Assembly (NCBI RefSeq): GCF_002002735.1
Contig: NZ_MUNY01000048.1
Span: 180,402 to 244,401, forward strand
DNA: 64,000 nt
Reading direction: 5' to 3'
Source of the DNA: Algoriphagus sp. A40
GTDB taxonomy: Bacteria; Bacteroidota; Bacteroidia; Cytophagales; Cyclobacteriaceae
How positions within the stretch are numbered: position 1 is the first letter of the stretch; the number at the start of each line of letters is the position of its first letter. Positions 52,175 through 59,702 of this stretch are shown here, in pieces. Position numbers and translations under genes: made by a program. The notes beneath the pieces are model-generated. The model was given only the letters and a program-made list of their open reading frames with translations, ran no database searches and had not been told where the DNA came from.

Positions 52175-53578
52175 ATGAGGAACCGATTTTTCAAGAAAAT
52201 AGTTGGCGGGACCAATGAATATGAAAGGACGCCGGTTCCGGCTGAAAGCCTTAAAGGAGGAAAAAGTTTTCTTGGAATGTATGCCGGTGAGCATACCGCG
52301 GGGACAGAGTTTGTCATTGGGCCACTGTTCGTTGCTCATGGGGTGACAGCAGGTGATTTGGTGTTCGGATTGTTGATCGGTAATTTATTGGCTGTTTTGA
52401 GTTGGGGGCTGATTACCGGGCCCATAGCGGCTACTAAGAGACTGACTCTATATTACCAATTGGAGCGGATTGTTGGCAAAAACGTTGTCATTTGGTATAA
52501 TTTGGTCAATGCGCTGATGTTTTGTTTTCTGGCTGGGTCCATGATTGCCGTTTCGGCCACAGCAGTTGGGATTCCTTTTGACCTGGAAATGCCGACACTG
52601 ACGGATTGGTTACCGAGGACTCCAGGTTGGATTGTGACTGTATTATTAATGGGAGCGGTGATTACTTTGGTCGCAATCCAAGGATACAATCAGGTTTCAA
52701 AATTCGCCAATGTGATGTCTCCTTGGATGATTTTGGTGTTTTTCGCCGCAGCAATTGTCGGACTTGCCCAACTTGGAGTAGGATCTTTCGAAAGTCTAAT
52801 TTCCATTTCTCAGGAAGTGATCTGGAATGGGGTTCCCTTAGCGGGCATGTCCAAGTTTACCATCTGGCATATCATCTTCTTTTCCTGGTTTTGCAATATG
52901 GCCATGCATATAGGTATGTCAGACCTGACCATCCTCAGATACGCCAAATCCTGGAAGTATGGCTTTTACACTTTTGTGGGGGTTTATCTCGGGCACTTTG
53001 TTGCGTGGATAGCTTCGGGAATATTGTATGCGGTGTTTCTTCAGGCCAATTCCGGATCGCAGGAATTCGCTCCAGGTCAGATCGCTTTCCAGACCCTCGG
53101 GATTGCCGGAGCTGTCTGTGTCGTGATTGCCGGCTGGACCACAGCCAATCCTACGATTTATAGGGCAGGATTGGCATTGCAGGGGATTTTTCCGAAAATT
53201 CCAACATGGAAAATCACAGCTATTGTCGGAGCCATTACTAGTATTGCGGCTTGCTTTCCAGCCTTGGTGATGAAGCTGTTGGATTTTGTTGCTCTTTATG
53301 GATTGCTTTTGATGCCGATGGGTGCGGTGATTTTTGCGGATTTTTATTTCTCCAAAAGGATGGGATTCCAATCTGAAGGAGCACTCAATGCAAAGTCTGA
53401 TTTCAGTCTGCCGGCTCTGCTCAGTTGGTTGTTGACACTGGGCTTTTGCCTGGTGTTGAATTTCTATTACGGTGTCGAAATCTTCTTTCTCGGGCTACCG
53501 GGTTGGTTTGTGGCGGTTGCCATTTTTGTAGTCCTTTCCAAAGTGAAATATCCACTCACTAAATCTCTTGCTGTATGA
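52175..53578 (+). CDS. NCS1-type (purine-cytosine permease-like) transporter, probable rhamnose uptake
   Basis: A 467-residue membrane protein with about twelve hydrophobic segments. The N-terminal SFLGMYAGEHTAGTEFVIGP, LLIGNLLAVLSWGLITGPIA and TLYYQLERIVGKNVVIWYNL, the central GMSKFTIWHIIFFSWFCNMA and the late GWTTANPTIYRAGLALQGIF match the NCS1 (cytosine/purine permease) superfamily. There is no cytosine deaminase or purine gene nearby; it heads the operon with L-rhamnose isomerase. A sugar-related cargo, probably L-rhamnose, is inferred from context alone. Confidence 0.82.
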   Translation: MRNRFFKKIVGGTNEYERTPVPAESLKGGKSFLGMYAGEHTAGTEFVIGPLFVAHGVTAGDLVFGLLIGNLLAVLSWGLITGPIAATKRLTLYYQLERIVGKNVVIWYNLVNALMFCFLAGSMIAVSATAVGIPFDLEMPTLTDWLPRTPGWIVTVLLMGAVITLVAIQGYNQVSKFANVMSPWMILVFFAAAIVGLAQLGVGSFESLISISQEVIWNGVPLAGMSKFTIWHIIFFSWFCNMAMHIGMSDLTILRYAKSWKYGFYTFVGVYLGHFVAWIASGILYAVFLQANSGSQEFAPGQIAFQTLGIAGAVCVVIAGWTTANPTIYRAGLALQGIFPKIPTWKITAIVGAITSIAACFPALVMKLLDFVALYGLLLMPMGAVIFADFYFSKRMGFQSEGALNAKSDFSLPALLSWLLTLGFCLVLNFYYGVEIFFLGLPGWFVAVAIFVVLSKVKYPLTKSLAV

Positions 53579-53751
53579 AGATCCTATTCAAACTCATCTC
53601 GCTCGGTGGACTGATTCTGTCGATTGCTCCTCCAGTCTTGTTTTTTATGGGAACGATGGGAATGGATTCCATGAAAACATGGATGGGGGTAGGGATGGTG
53701 GCCTGGATGGTGACCGCGCCATTTTGGATTAATAAAAGCACTGGCCAGTGA
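53575..53751 (+). CDS. Small two-helix membrane protein (58 aa) of the rhamnose operon
   Basis: The ATG overlaps the permease stop (ATGA at 53575-53578). The product begins MKILFKLISLGGLILSIAPP and continues VLFFMGTMGMDSMKTWMGVG, MVAWMVTAPFWINKSTGQ. Two membrane helices, no signal for secretion. Translational coupling suggests it works with the permease. It was not flagged by a 60-residue ORF cut-off, but base composition and overlap support it as a real gene. Function unknown. Confidence 0.75.
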   Translation: MKILFKLISLGGLILSIAPPVLFFMGTMGMDSMKTWMGVGMVAWMVTAPFWINKSTGQ

Positions 53752-53776
53752 TAAATAGGCGGTTTATCCGATGTAA

Positions 53777-53796
53777 GGCTGAGCGTAGTCGAAGCC
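53777..53796. repeat. REP-like motif copy
   Basis: GGCTGAGCGTAGTCGAAGCC, identical to 56488-56507 and related to the arms of the element at 11332-11455. Located between the small membrane protein gene and the rhamnose isomerase gene. Confidence 0.6.
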
Positions 53797-53833
53797 AAGT
53801 TTCATTTTCATATCCATTAATCCTTTAATTAAA

Positions 53834-55081
53834 GTGAGCACTTCCGATCAGTTTCATAAAAAATCACTCGACCTACTTTACGAGCAATTGGCTTTAAAAG
53901 GAAAGAATTTAACCAGTTTGATTTCCGAAATTTCAGCTTTTCAGATAGCTGTGCCAAGCTGGGCATTGGGTGCGGGTGGGACTAGGTTTGGACGCTTTTC
54001 GATTGGTGGAGAACCCCGAAATCTGGAGGAAAAACTGGAAGATATCGGACTTCTGGCTCGCTTGACTAAGCGCACTGATGCGGTTTCCCTGCATATTCCC
54101 TGGGATATTCCGCAGGATGTAGATGCCATCAAACAAAAAGCAGCAAGCTTTGGAATTGGCTTCGATGCGATGAACAGCAATACCTTTCAGGATTATGGGC
54201 AACCGCTTTCTTATAAAATGGGTTCGCTCAGCAATGCGGATTCTGCTATCCGAAAGCAAGCAGTAGAACATAACCTGCAGGTCATCGAAACCGGGAAAAG
54301 CCTGGGAAGTAAAGGGCTTACCGTTTGGTTGGCAGATGGAAGCAATTTTCCCGGTCAGGCTCATTTCAGAAAAGCTCTTCGATGGACCACGGAGTCGCTT
54401 CAGGAAATCTATGTCGGAATGCCGACGAACTGGAAACTGTTGCTGGAGTACAAGCCATACGAACCTAATTTTTACCATACTGTGATTCCCGATTGGGGCA
54501 CATCCGCTTTGATTTGCCGCCAACTTGGTGATAGGGCCAAGGTGCTGGTTGATCTTGGTCATCATCTGCCAAACACCAATATCGAGCAGATCGTGGCTAC
54601 GCTGATGCATCAAGATATGCTGGCTGGATTTCACTTCAATGACAGTAAGTTTGGAGACGATGATCTTAGTACTGGCAGTATCAAACCGTATCAGTTGTTT
54701 TTGATTTTCTGCGAATTGATCGGTGGATCAGAAGAAAAGGCACAGGCTTGGGAAAGTGTTTCTTGGATGATCGACGCGAGTCACAATACCAAAGATCCCA
54801 TCGAAGACCTGATTCAGGCATTGGAAGCTATTTCTCAGGCCTATGCCAAAGCACTTTTGGTAGATCGGAAAAAGCTCAGCCAGTGTCAAATGGATGGAGA
54901 TGCGGTCGGTGCTCAAGAGGTTATTCAGGATGCATTCTTGACCGATGTCAGAGCTTTGGTGCGGGAAGCTCGGATCCAAAGTGGAGGGGAAGCTGATCCT
55001 TTGAATTTCTACCGAAAAGAAAAAATCCGCGAAAAGCTAATTGCAAAGCGGGGAAAAGACACGCAGGCGAGCGGGTTGTAG
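53834..55081 (+). CDS. rhaI: L-rhamnose isomerase (RhaI type)
   Basis: A 415-residue TIM-barrel isomerase starting at a GTG. ALGAGGTRFGRFSIGGEPRN, VSLHIPWDIPQDVDAIKQKA, WLADGSNFPGQAHFRKALRW, LEYKPYEPNFYHTVIPDWGT, KVLVDLGHHLPNTNIEQIVA and GFHFNDSKFGDDDLSTGSIK carry the metal-binding Glu, Asp and His residues of the Pseudomonas-type L-rhamnose isomerase family, rather than the E. coli RhaA type. It converts L-rhamnose to L-rhamnulose. Third gene of the permease operon. Confidence 0.92.
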   Translation: MSTSDQFHKKSLDLLYEQLALKGKNLTSLISEISAFQIAVPSWALGAGGTRFGRFSIGGEPRNLEEKLEDIGLLARLTKRTDAVSLHIPWDIPQDVDAIKQKAASFGIGFDAMNSNTFQDYGQPLSYKMGSLSNADSAIRKQAVEHNLQVIETGKSLGSKGLTVWLADGSNFPGQAHFRKALRWTTESLQEIYVGMPTNWKLLLEYKPYEPNFYHTVIPDWGTSALICRQLGDRAKVLVDLGHHLPNTNIEQIVATLMHQDMLAGFHFNDSKFGDDDLSTGSIKPYQLFLIFCELIGGSEEKAQAWESVSWMIDASHNTKDPIEDLIQALEAISQAYAKALLVDRKKLSQCQMDGDAVGAQEVIQDAFLTDVRALVREARIQSGGEADPLNFYRKEKIREKLIAKRGKDTQASGL

Positions 55082-55216
55082 TACTAACTAGTTATTACCA
55101 ACTTCACAAATTTCAATGAATTTATGAAGTCAAGCATTTTTAATTCCCAAAGTTGATGGAATTCGGAGTTTTCGGCTCAAAGGCTTAACTTCCTTTTTTC
55201 CAAACCCAAGACGACC

Positions 55217-56224
55217 ATGAAGTATTCCCTTTGGCTTGCACTTCCTGTTTTTGTGGCCTGTTCCAGTCCCAAAATCCAGGAAGAAACAAAAGCTCAATTT
55301 CAAACCATTGGTTCGGTCGAACGACTGGATTCGGCGGTTAATTCCCTCATTTCTGCCGAAGCCCAAATCGAAGTCCTAGCCTCAGGCTTTGAATGGGCGG
55401 AAGGACCACTTTGGTTGCAAGATCAGCAAGCCTTGATTTTTACCGATGTCCCTACAAACAAAATTTGGAAATGGACGGAAAAGGATAGCCTTTCTCTCTA
55501 TTTGACACCTTCCGGTTACTTGGGTGATCGAACTGACAAGGGCGAACCCGGGGCCAATGGTTTGGCCTTGGACTTGGCGGGTAATCTGATTCTTTGCCAG
55601 CATGGGGAGCGCCAGATTGGGAAAATGCTCGCTTCCATTGACGCTCCAAAACCTGAATTTGAAGCTTTAGCCAGCGAATATGAAGGCAAGCGCTTTAACA
55701 GTCCCAACGATTTAACCTTCAATTCCAAAGGGCAACTCTTTTTTACTGATCCACCTTACGGCATGGATCCTTGGGACGAAAAGGAGTTGAGTTTTCAGGG
55801 AGTTTACCGATTGGATCCTGATGGAAAAATCTCGCTTTTGGTTGATTCGCTCAGCCGGCCCAACGGGATTGCCCTGAGTCCAGACCAAAAAGTGCTCTAC
55901 ATCGCCCAATCTGACCCGGAAAAAGCCCGCTACTATGCGTTTGATTTGGATGAAAATGGAAATGTGATCTCAGGGAAAGTCCTTTTTGATGCGACATCCC
56001 TGCAAAGCGATAGCCGAAAAGGATTGCCAGACGGGTTAAAAGTCCATTCTGACGGGACCCTTTTCGCAACTGGGCCGGGAGGCGTATTGGTGATCAGTCC
56101 TGAAGGCAAACTCCTAGCGACTATTCTTACCGAGAACGGTACGGCAAACTGTGGGTTTGATTCGGAAGAAAAGTACCTGTATATGACAGCGGATGGTTTT
56201 TTGATGAGGATAGCTTTGAAGTAG
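55217..56224 (+). CDS. SMP-30/gluconolactonase family lipoprotein
   Basis: A 335-residue protein with a lipoprotein signal (WLALPVFVACSSPKIQ). Propeller motifs of SMP-30/gluconolactonases: GFEWAEGPLWLQDQQALIFT, GEPGANGLALDLAGNLILCQ, FNSPNDLTFNSKGQLFFTDP, RPNGIALSPDQKVLYIAQSD and KGLPDGLKVHSDGTLFATGP hold the metal-site Glu, Asn and Asp. It opens sugar lactones in the periplasm. It follows the rhamnose isomerase gene by 135 bp and could act on an aldonolactone of an oxidised sugar; lactonase activity is not needed for the isomerase route. Confidence 0.88.
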   Translation: MKYSLWLALPVFVACSSPKIQEETKAQFQTIGSVERLDSAVNSLISAEAQIEVLASGFEWAEGPLWLQDQQALIFTDVPTNKIWKWTEKDSLSLYLTPSGYLGDRTDKGEPGANGLALDLAGNLILCQHGERQIGKMLASIDAPKPEFEALASEYEGKRFNSPNDLTFNSKGQLFFTDPPYGMDPWDEKELSFQGVYRLDPDGKISLLVDSLSRPNGIALSPDQKVLYIAQSDPEKARYYAFDLDENGNVISGKVLFDATSLQSDSRKGLPDGLKVHSDGTLFATGPGGVLVISPEGKLLATILTENGTANCGFDSEEKYLYMTADGFLMRIALK

Positions 56225-56240
56225 GGAGTTTGGGGCTGGC

Positions 56241-56394
56241 CGTCACTGCGAGGAGCATTCTTGCCGGTATTAATTTTAGTAAAGCTTTTATGCGACGAAG
56301 CAGTCTCCTAAATAAATCCCTATCTAAAAGAGATTGCTTCGGGGTGTTAAAAGGGACTATTAGGTTTTTGGAGAAAATCCCCTCGCAATGATCG
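56241..56394. repeat. Palindromic intergenic repeat of the GTCATTGCGAGG / CGAAGCAATCTC family
   Basis: CGTCACTGCGAGG (56241) pairs with CCTCGCAATGATCG (56381). Inner arms ACGAAGCAGTCTC and GAGATTGCTTCG pair as well. This is the widespread repeat built from CGTCATTGCGAGG and CGAAGCAATCTC words, here degenerate. It fills most of the 282-base gap between two convergent genes. Confidence 0.75.
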
Positions 56395-56487
56395 GTAAAT
56401 CGAGGGTTGTGCTGCTTCTCCAGAAGCAGCACTTTTTGTAAAGTTAAATCATTCAGACTCGTTGTAGTTCTGTCAAGTCATAGGTCT

Positions 56488-56507
56488 GGCTGAGCGTAGT
56501 CGAAGCC
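56488..56507. repeat. REP-like motif copy at gene end
   Basis: GGCTGAGCGTAGTCGAAGCC, same as 53777-53796; touches the stop codon of the gene at 56507. Confidence 0.6.
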
Positions 56508-57826
56508 TAAACTTTCGGCAAAACCCAAGGTGCCCGATATTCCGGCCAAATGAGTTCGTTCGCGGCTGCATTTCCGACAAACTCCCGTTTTTGATCATCC
56601 CAAATCAAGCTTTTGGCACCGATTCGGGCTGCGATATTGGGAATATGGGCATGAAGTGCTGCAAGTCTTCCAGCCTCGGGCGGACAAATCGGTTCGTTTC
56701 GGGACTTGATGCATTCCACAAAGTTGGCCACGTGAAGGTTATGCGATTCGGTAGCTCCTTCCAGTTTTTTTACCTCGATTTTATTGGCTTTGGTTGCAGG
56801 ATCCATTTCTGGGTAAATCTCATAGCCGCTTCGATTAACAACCAATGTTCCCAAATCACCCACATAAGCGATTCCATAAGGTTTTCCATAAGGACCTGTT
56901 TGAAGTCCGCCATTCATGTCGTAATTGATCAGGAAATCCTTTTTAGGAAAAAGCACATTCATTGTATCGAAGGTGTCCCTATCCCGGTTTTCTTTATTGA
57001 CATTCGAAGCGTAAGTCATGACATGTCCGGGAGCGCTTGGGGATTCTTCCACCCAGATCGCCATATCCAGCAAATGCACGCCCCAGTCCGACATCAACCC
57101 TCCTCCATAATCCCAAAAATGCCTCCAACTGCCATGAAATCTGTTTGGATTGAAGTCGCGCTTGGGGGCTGGGCCTAGCCAGAAGTCGTAATCAACCCCA
57201 GCCGGCACTGGTGTCGCGGGCTTGAATTCATTTCCAAGACCATAATTGAAGTTTGACCAGATGTTCACTTTACGGATCTTGCCGAGGTAGCCGTTTTTGA
57301 CCAAATGCCTGGATTCGATGAAAGCCTGTCCTGCACGCTGTTGTTGTCCCACTTGCATTATGCGGCTGTATTTTGCGGCTGCCTGTGCCATCAGATCACA
57401 TTCTCCGATGGAGTTGGCCATGGGTTTTTCCACATAGACATCCTTTCCGGCTTGGCAAGCAGCCACAGCGATCAGGCAATGCCAATGATCTGGCGTGCCG
57501 ATGATGACTGAATCGATTTCTTTTAATTCAAGCAGTTTTCTAAAATCTGTAAATCTATGTGGCTTCTTTCCAGTTGCTGTTTCGACCTCGGAGATTCGCT
57601 TGTCCAGGATATTTTGGTCCACATCGCAGATGGCGACACATTCCACTTCGGGCAATTCGAGGTGTCGCCGAAGGATTCCAAAGCCCATGTTATTGCAGCC
57701 AACAAGAGCCACTCGGATTTTGTCGCTTGCCGATACTTGGGATTTTGCATAAAGCAAGGAAGGAGAGAGTGCCAAACCTCCGGCGAAAAATGCAGAAGAT
57801 TTGATAAATGTTCTACGGTTGGACAT
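56507..57826 (-). CDS. Gfo/Idh/MocA family oxidoreductase, Tat-exported
   Basis: The start at 57826 gives MSNRRTFIKSSAFFAGGLAL, a Tat leader, and 439 residues (an upstream ATG at 57847 is less likely). IRVALVGCNNMGFGILRRHL is the NAD(P) site, followed by IDSVIIGTPDHWHCLIAVAA and DVYVEKPMANSIGECDLMAQ (catalytic EKP). The C-terminal domain has HFWDYGGGLMSDWGVHLLDM. Such exported oxidoreductases carry a tightly bound cofactor and oxidise sugars, often with an exported TIM barrel. The two DnaA-box sequences lie 122-152 bp upstream of its start. Confidence 0.88.
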   Translation of the reverse strand: MSNRRTFIKSSAFFAGGLALSPSLLYAKSQVSASDKIRVALVGCNNMGFGILRRHLELPEVECVAICDVDQNILDKRISEVETATGKKPHRFTDFRKLLELKEIDSVIIGTPDHWHCLIAVAACQAGKDVYVEKPMANSIGECDLMAQAAAKYSRIMQVGQQQRAGQAFIESRHLVKNGYLGKIRKVNIWSNFNYGLGNEFKPATPVPAGVDYDFWLGPAPKRDFNPNRFHGSWRHFWDYGGGLMSDWGVHLLDMAIWVEESPSAPGHVMTYASNVNKENRDRDTFDTMNVLFPKKDFLINYDMNGGLQTGPYGKPYGIAYVGDLGTLVVNRSGYEIYPEMDPATKANKIEVKKLEGATESHNLHVANFVECIKSRNEPICPPEAGRLAALHAHIPNIAARIGAKSLIWDDQKREFVGNAAANELIWPEYRAPWVLPKV

Positions 57827-57947
57827 GGGATTTTGGGTTTGTTGCATCAGGGATCTGGAATGAAAATAAGCCGATCGGAAACGAAAAGGAAATGAGATTG
57901 GGTAAATTTTGATTTTTGGTCAAATGGCAGGTTTTAATTCTAAAAAT

Positions 57948-57978
57948 TGTGGATAAACCAGTTAAAATCTGTGGATAA
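57948..57978. promoter_or_regulatory. Two perfect DnaA boxes, 22 bp apart
   Basis: TGTGGATAA occurs at 57948-57956 and 57970-57978 in the same orientation (TTATCCACA on the other strand, the consensus DnaA box). AT-rich sequence follows to about 58035. They could be a DnaA-controlled promoter, a titration site or part of an origin; no dnaA or dnaN gene is in the window. Confidence 0.5.
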
Positions 57979-58034
57979 ACTGTTCTTTTATACAATTAAA
58001 ATGGGGGAAAATTGTTGGGAAAAAAATCCTAAAA

Positions 58035-58690
58035 AAGTTGGAATCTGGATTTGAATCAGCCAACTTTAAATCATCAAGTAAGAGATAAAAGGCCGGGGAT
58101 ACGACTCCGGATCGATGTTTGAAAGGTTGAGATCAGGCGCAAAGGGGGATTTTTCTTCGGAAAGATTTCTGAGACGGGTAACCGCAGAAGTGCCGATACG
58201 ATGAGCTGAATTTGAGCTTCTCTTCGGAGTTGTTCAGATTTCCGGGCATGAAGGAAAGGAAGAGCAATTGACCTTTTGAAAGAGGCAACTCCAAAAGTGC
58301 AACACACGGATTCATCAGTGCCCAAATCCCTCGGGATGAAAGCAGATATCATCGGGCACAAAGGAATGACTGCTTAACTGCAGAAGTTTGAAACGGACCA
58401 CCGCAGAAGTGCTATAAAAGATCGGCCCAAGATGGAGTCTTCGGACAAAATCAGGATACTGGGTATGAAGGGGCTTTCCGCAAGGAAAGTCTGAGACGGG
58501 CAACCGCAGAAATACAACAAGGTATCTGAAAACTGGGACATGCTCCTCGGAGCTACTTCAGACTATCGGTTTTGAACTGGGTAACTGGGAATAGCCAAAT
58601 AACTGTAGCTTGAAATGGATTGATAGTTACGATTTTCAGTTCATTAAACGGGAAGATTTTCGCAAGAATTTCTTCCCGTTTCTGTTTTAG
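58035..58690 (+). ncRNA. Candidate large structured non-coding RNA, class not recognised
   Basis: A 656-base region without a credible ORF. On the plus strand it contains hairpins with stable tetraloops: UUCG at 58151-58164, 58220-58229 and 58437-58446; CUCG at 58326-58337 and 58542-58553; GCAA at 58474-58489. A repeated hairpin at 58167-58189, 58387-58408 and 58490-58510 has a TCTG/CAGA-like outer stem, a three-base AGA or AAA bulge, a CGG/CCG stem and GTAA, ACCA or GCAA loops. CTGAA...TTCAG stems enclose the loops at 58206-58237 and 58526-58561, so a three-hairpin module is present twice. AAAGTTGG/CCAACTTT closes a first stem near 58035. A strong hairpin ends it. It does not show tmRNA or RNase P signatures. 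Exact ends are estimates. Confidence 0.6.
58646..58681. terminator. Strong hairpin, terminator for ncRNA candidate and/or the DUF1593 gene
   Basis: AAACGGGAAGA pairs with TCTTCCCGTTT, a TT/TT internal loop follows, and TTC-GCAA-GAA caps it. CTGTTTT follows on the plus strand. It lies 12 bases beyond the minus-strand stop at 58693. The GCAA loop is a stable tetraloop only on the plus strand. Confidence 0.75.
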
Positions 58691-58692
58691 GC

Positions 58693-59637
58693 TCACTTCA
58701 AAACACGCATTCTCTCTTTCCAATCCATAAGGTATTCCAGCCTGTAGCGATTGACTGTTTTTGCACCCGGCCGGTTGTTTTCGACAAGTTCAGGATCTTT
58801 TCGATCCGTCCAATAATTCAGTCTGTCGGGATTTTTGAGAAATGAACCTCCCCAACTTTCACCCTCAGGGTCTTGCGGATTTCCATCGATTAGATACAGC
58901 ACACTCGGTGTATCGCCCATCTTGATGTCCGGCTTCTTTTCGAAGAAGAGCTTTCCCATCCCTCCAAAGTCTTTTACAAACGTCTCTACAAAGGAGATAT
59001 TCCCCCAAGGATCGTCCTGAACCCCGCCCATGTACATCCCTCGAAAGCTTGTGTTGTTTTCAATCCACCAGAAGTCGGGATGATTATTCCAGAGGTAATC
59101 CCGTGACTTTTGATCCTGTTGGGTGTTCCATGATCCGATGGAGAAAACACGAAGGAGCGGTTTGATCTCGGGATAGAAATGAATCGCTTGAGCCAGGTCG
59201 GTCATCGAACCCCAAACGAGCACATACACCGGTTTGCCGTAACTCAGAATTTGCTTTGCCATAAATTCTGCTCCCGGACTCAATCGTTGAGGCGTGTCTG
59301 CCGATTGAATTTCCGTCTCTCCCTGACTGGAAACTTTCCGGAGTTGATTGGGTTCCGGATAGTCCAGACCGTTTGCTTTCAGCTTGCTGAAGTCTATCTT
59401 GTAAGTGTCCAAAACCTCCTCGATATCGCTCAATCGCCCTTTTCCAGGAGGGGAGGAGATAATCCCCAAAATCTCAAAACGGTCGGCATAGATCAAAAAA
59501 TGAATCAGGGACTGATGGTCGTCCGGATCATCGCCTCCGATATCGGTGGAGATGATCACCGGGATTTTCTCCTGGGAAAACAGTGGCCGGCCCACAAAAA
59601 GAATCAGAAGAATAAGGAAAAGTGTTTTAACCTTCAT
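58693..59637 (-). CDS. DUF1593 nucleoside-hydrolase-like secreted protein (short form)
   Basis: The start at 59637 gives MKVKTLFLILLILFVGRPLF, a signal peptide, and 314 residues (a frame start at 59661 is less likely). IPVIISTDIGGDDPDDHQSL is the nucleoside-hydrolase-fold metal motif. KPVYVLVWGSMTDLAQAIHF, FWWIENNTSFRGMYMGG and IKMGDTPSVLYLIDG match the paralogue at 3307-4599, but the C-terminal sandwich domain is missing: the nucleoside-hydrolase part runs directly into the RYRLEYLMDWKERM tail. Divergent from the sulfatase gene. Substrate unknown. Confidence 0.83.
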   Translation of the reverse strand: MKVKTLFLILLILFVGRPLFSQEKIPVIISTDIGGDDPDDHQSLIHFLIYADRFEILGIISSPPGKGRLSDIEEVLDTYKIDFSKLKANGLDYPEPNQLRKVSSQGETEIQSADTPQRLSPGAEFMAKQILSYGKPVYVLVWGSMTDLAQAIHFYPEIKPLLRVFSIGSWNTQQDQKSRDYLWNNHPDFWWIENNTSFRGMYMGGVQDDPWGNISFVETFVKDFGGMGKLFFEKKPDIKMGDTPSVLYLIDGNPQDPEGESWGGSFLKNPDRLNYWTDRKDPELVENNRPGAKTVNRYRLEYLMDWKERMRVLK

Positions 59638-59702
59638 TTGACGACGGGTTTGGAAAATCAAAATAGGGGTACTTTCTTGGTTTTGAAAATAACCCCCTTC
59701 CT

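Noticed and set aside
57900..58080. Calling a chromosome origin (oriC)
   Set aside because: Only two DnaA boxes are seen, no replication genes are near, and strand bias of genes does not switch here; kept as DnaA boxes only.
58074..58503. Minus-strand open frames of 95 and 62 codons (58074-58361, 58315-58503) inside the RNA candidate
   Set aside because: They run through repeated hairpins on the opposite strand, show no family pattern, and the two overlap in different frames; the same hairpin unit yields similar but out-of-phase peptides.
58035..58690. RNase P RNA, tmRNA or group II intron
   Set aside because: The conserved RNase P core words, tmRNA ends and tag frame, and a group II domain V were looked for and not found.
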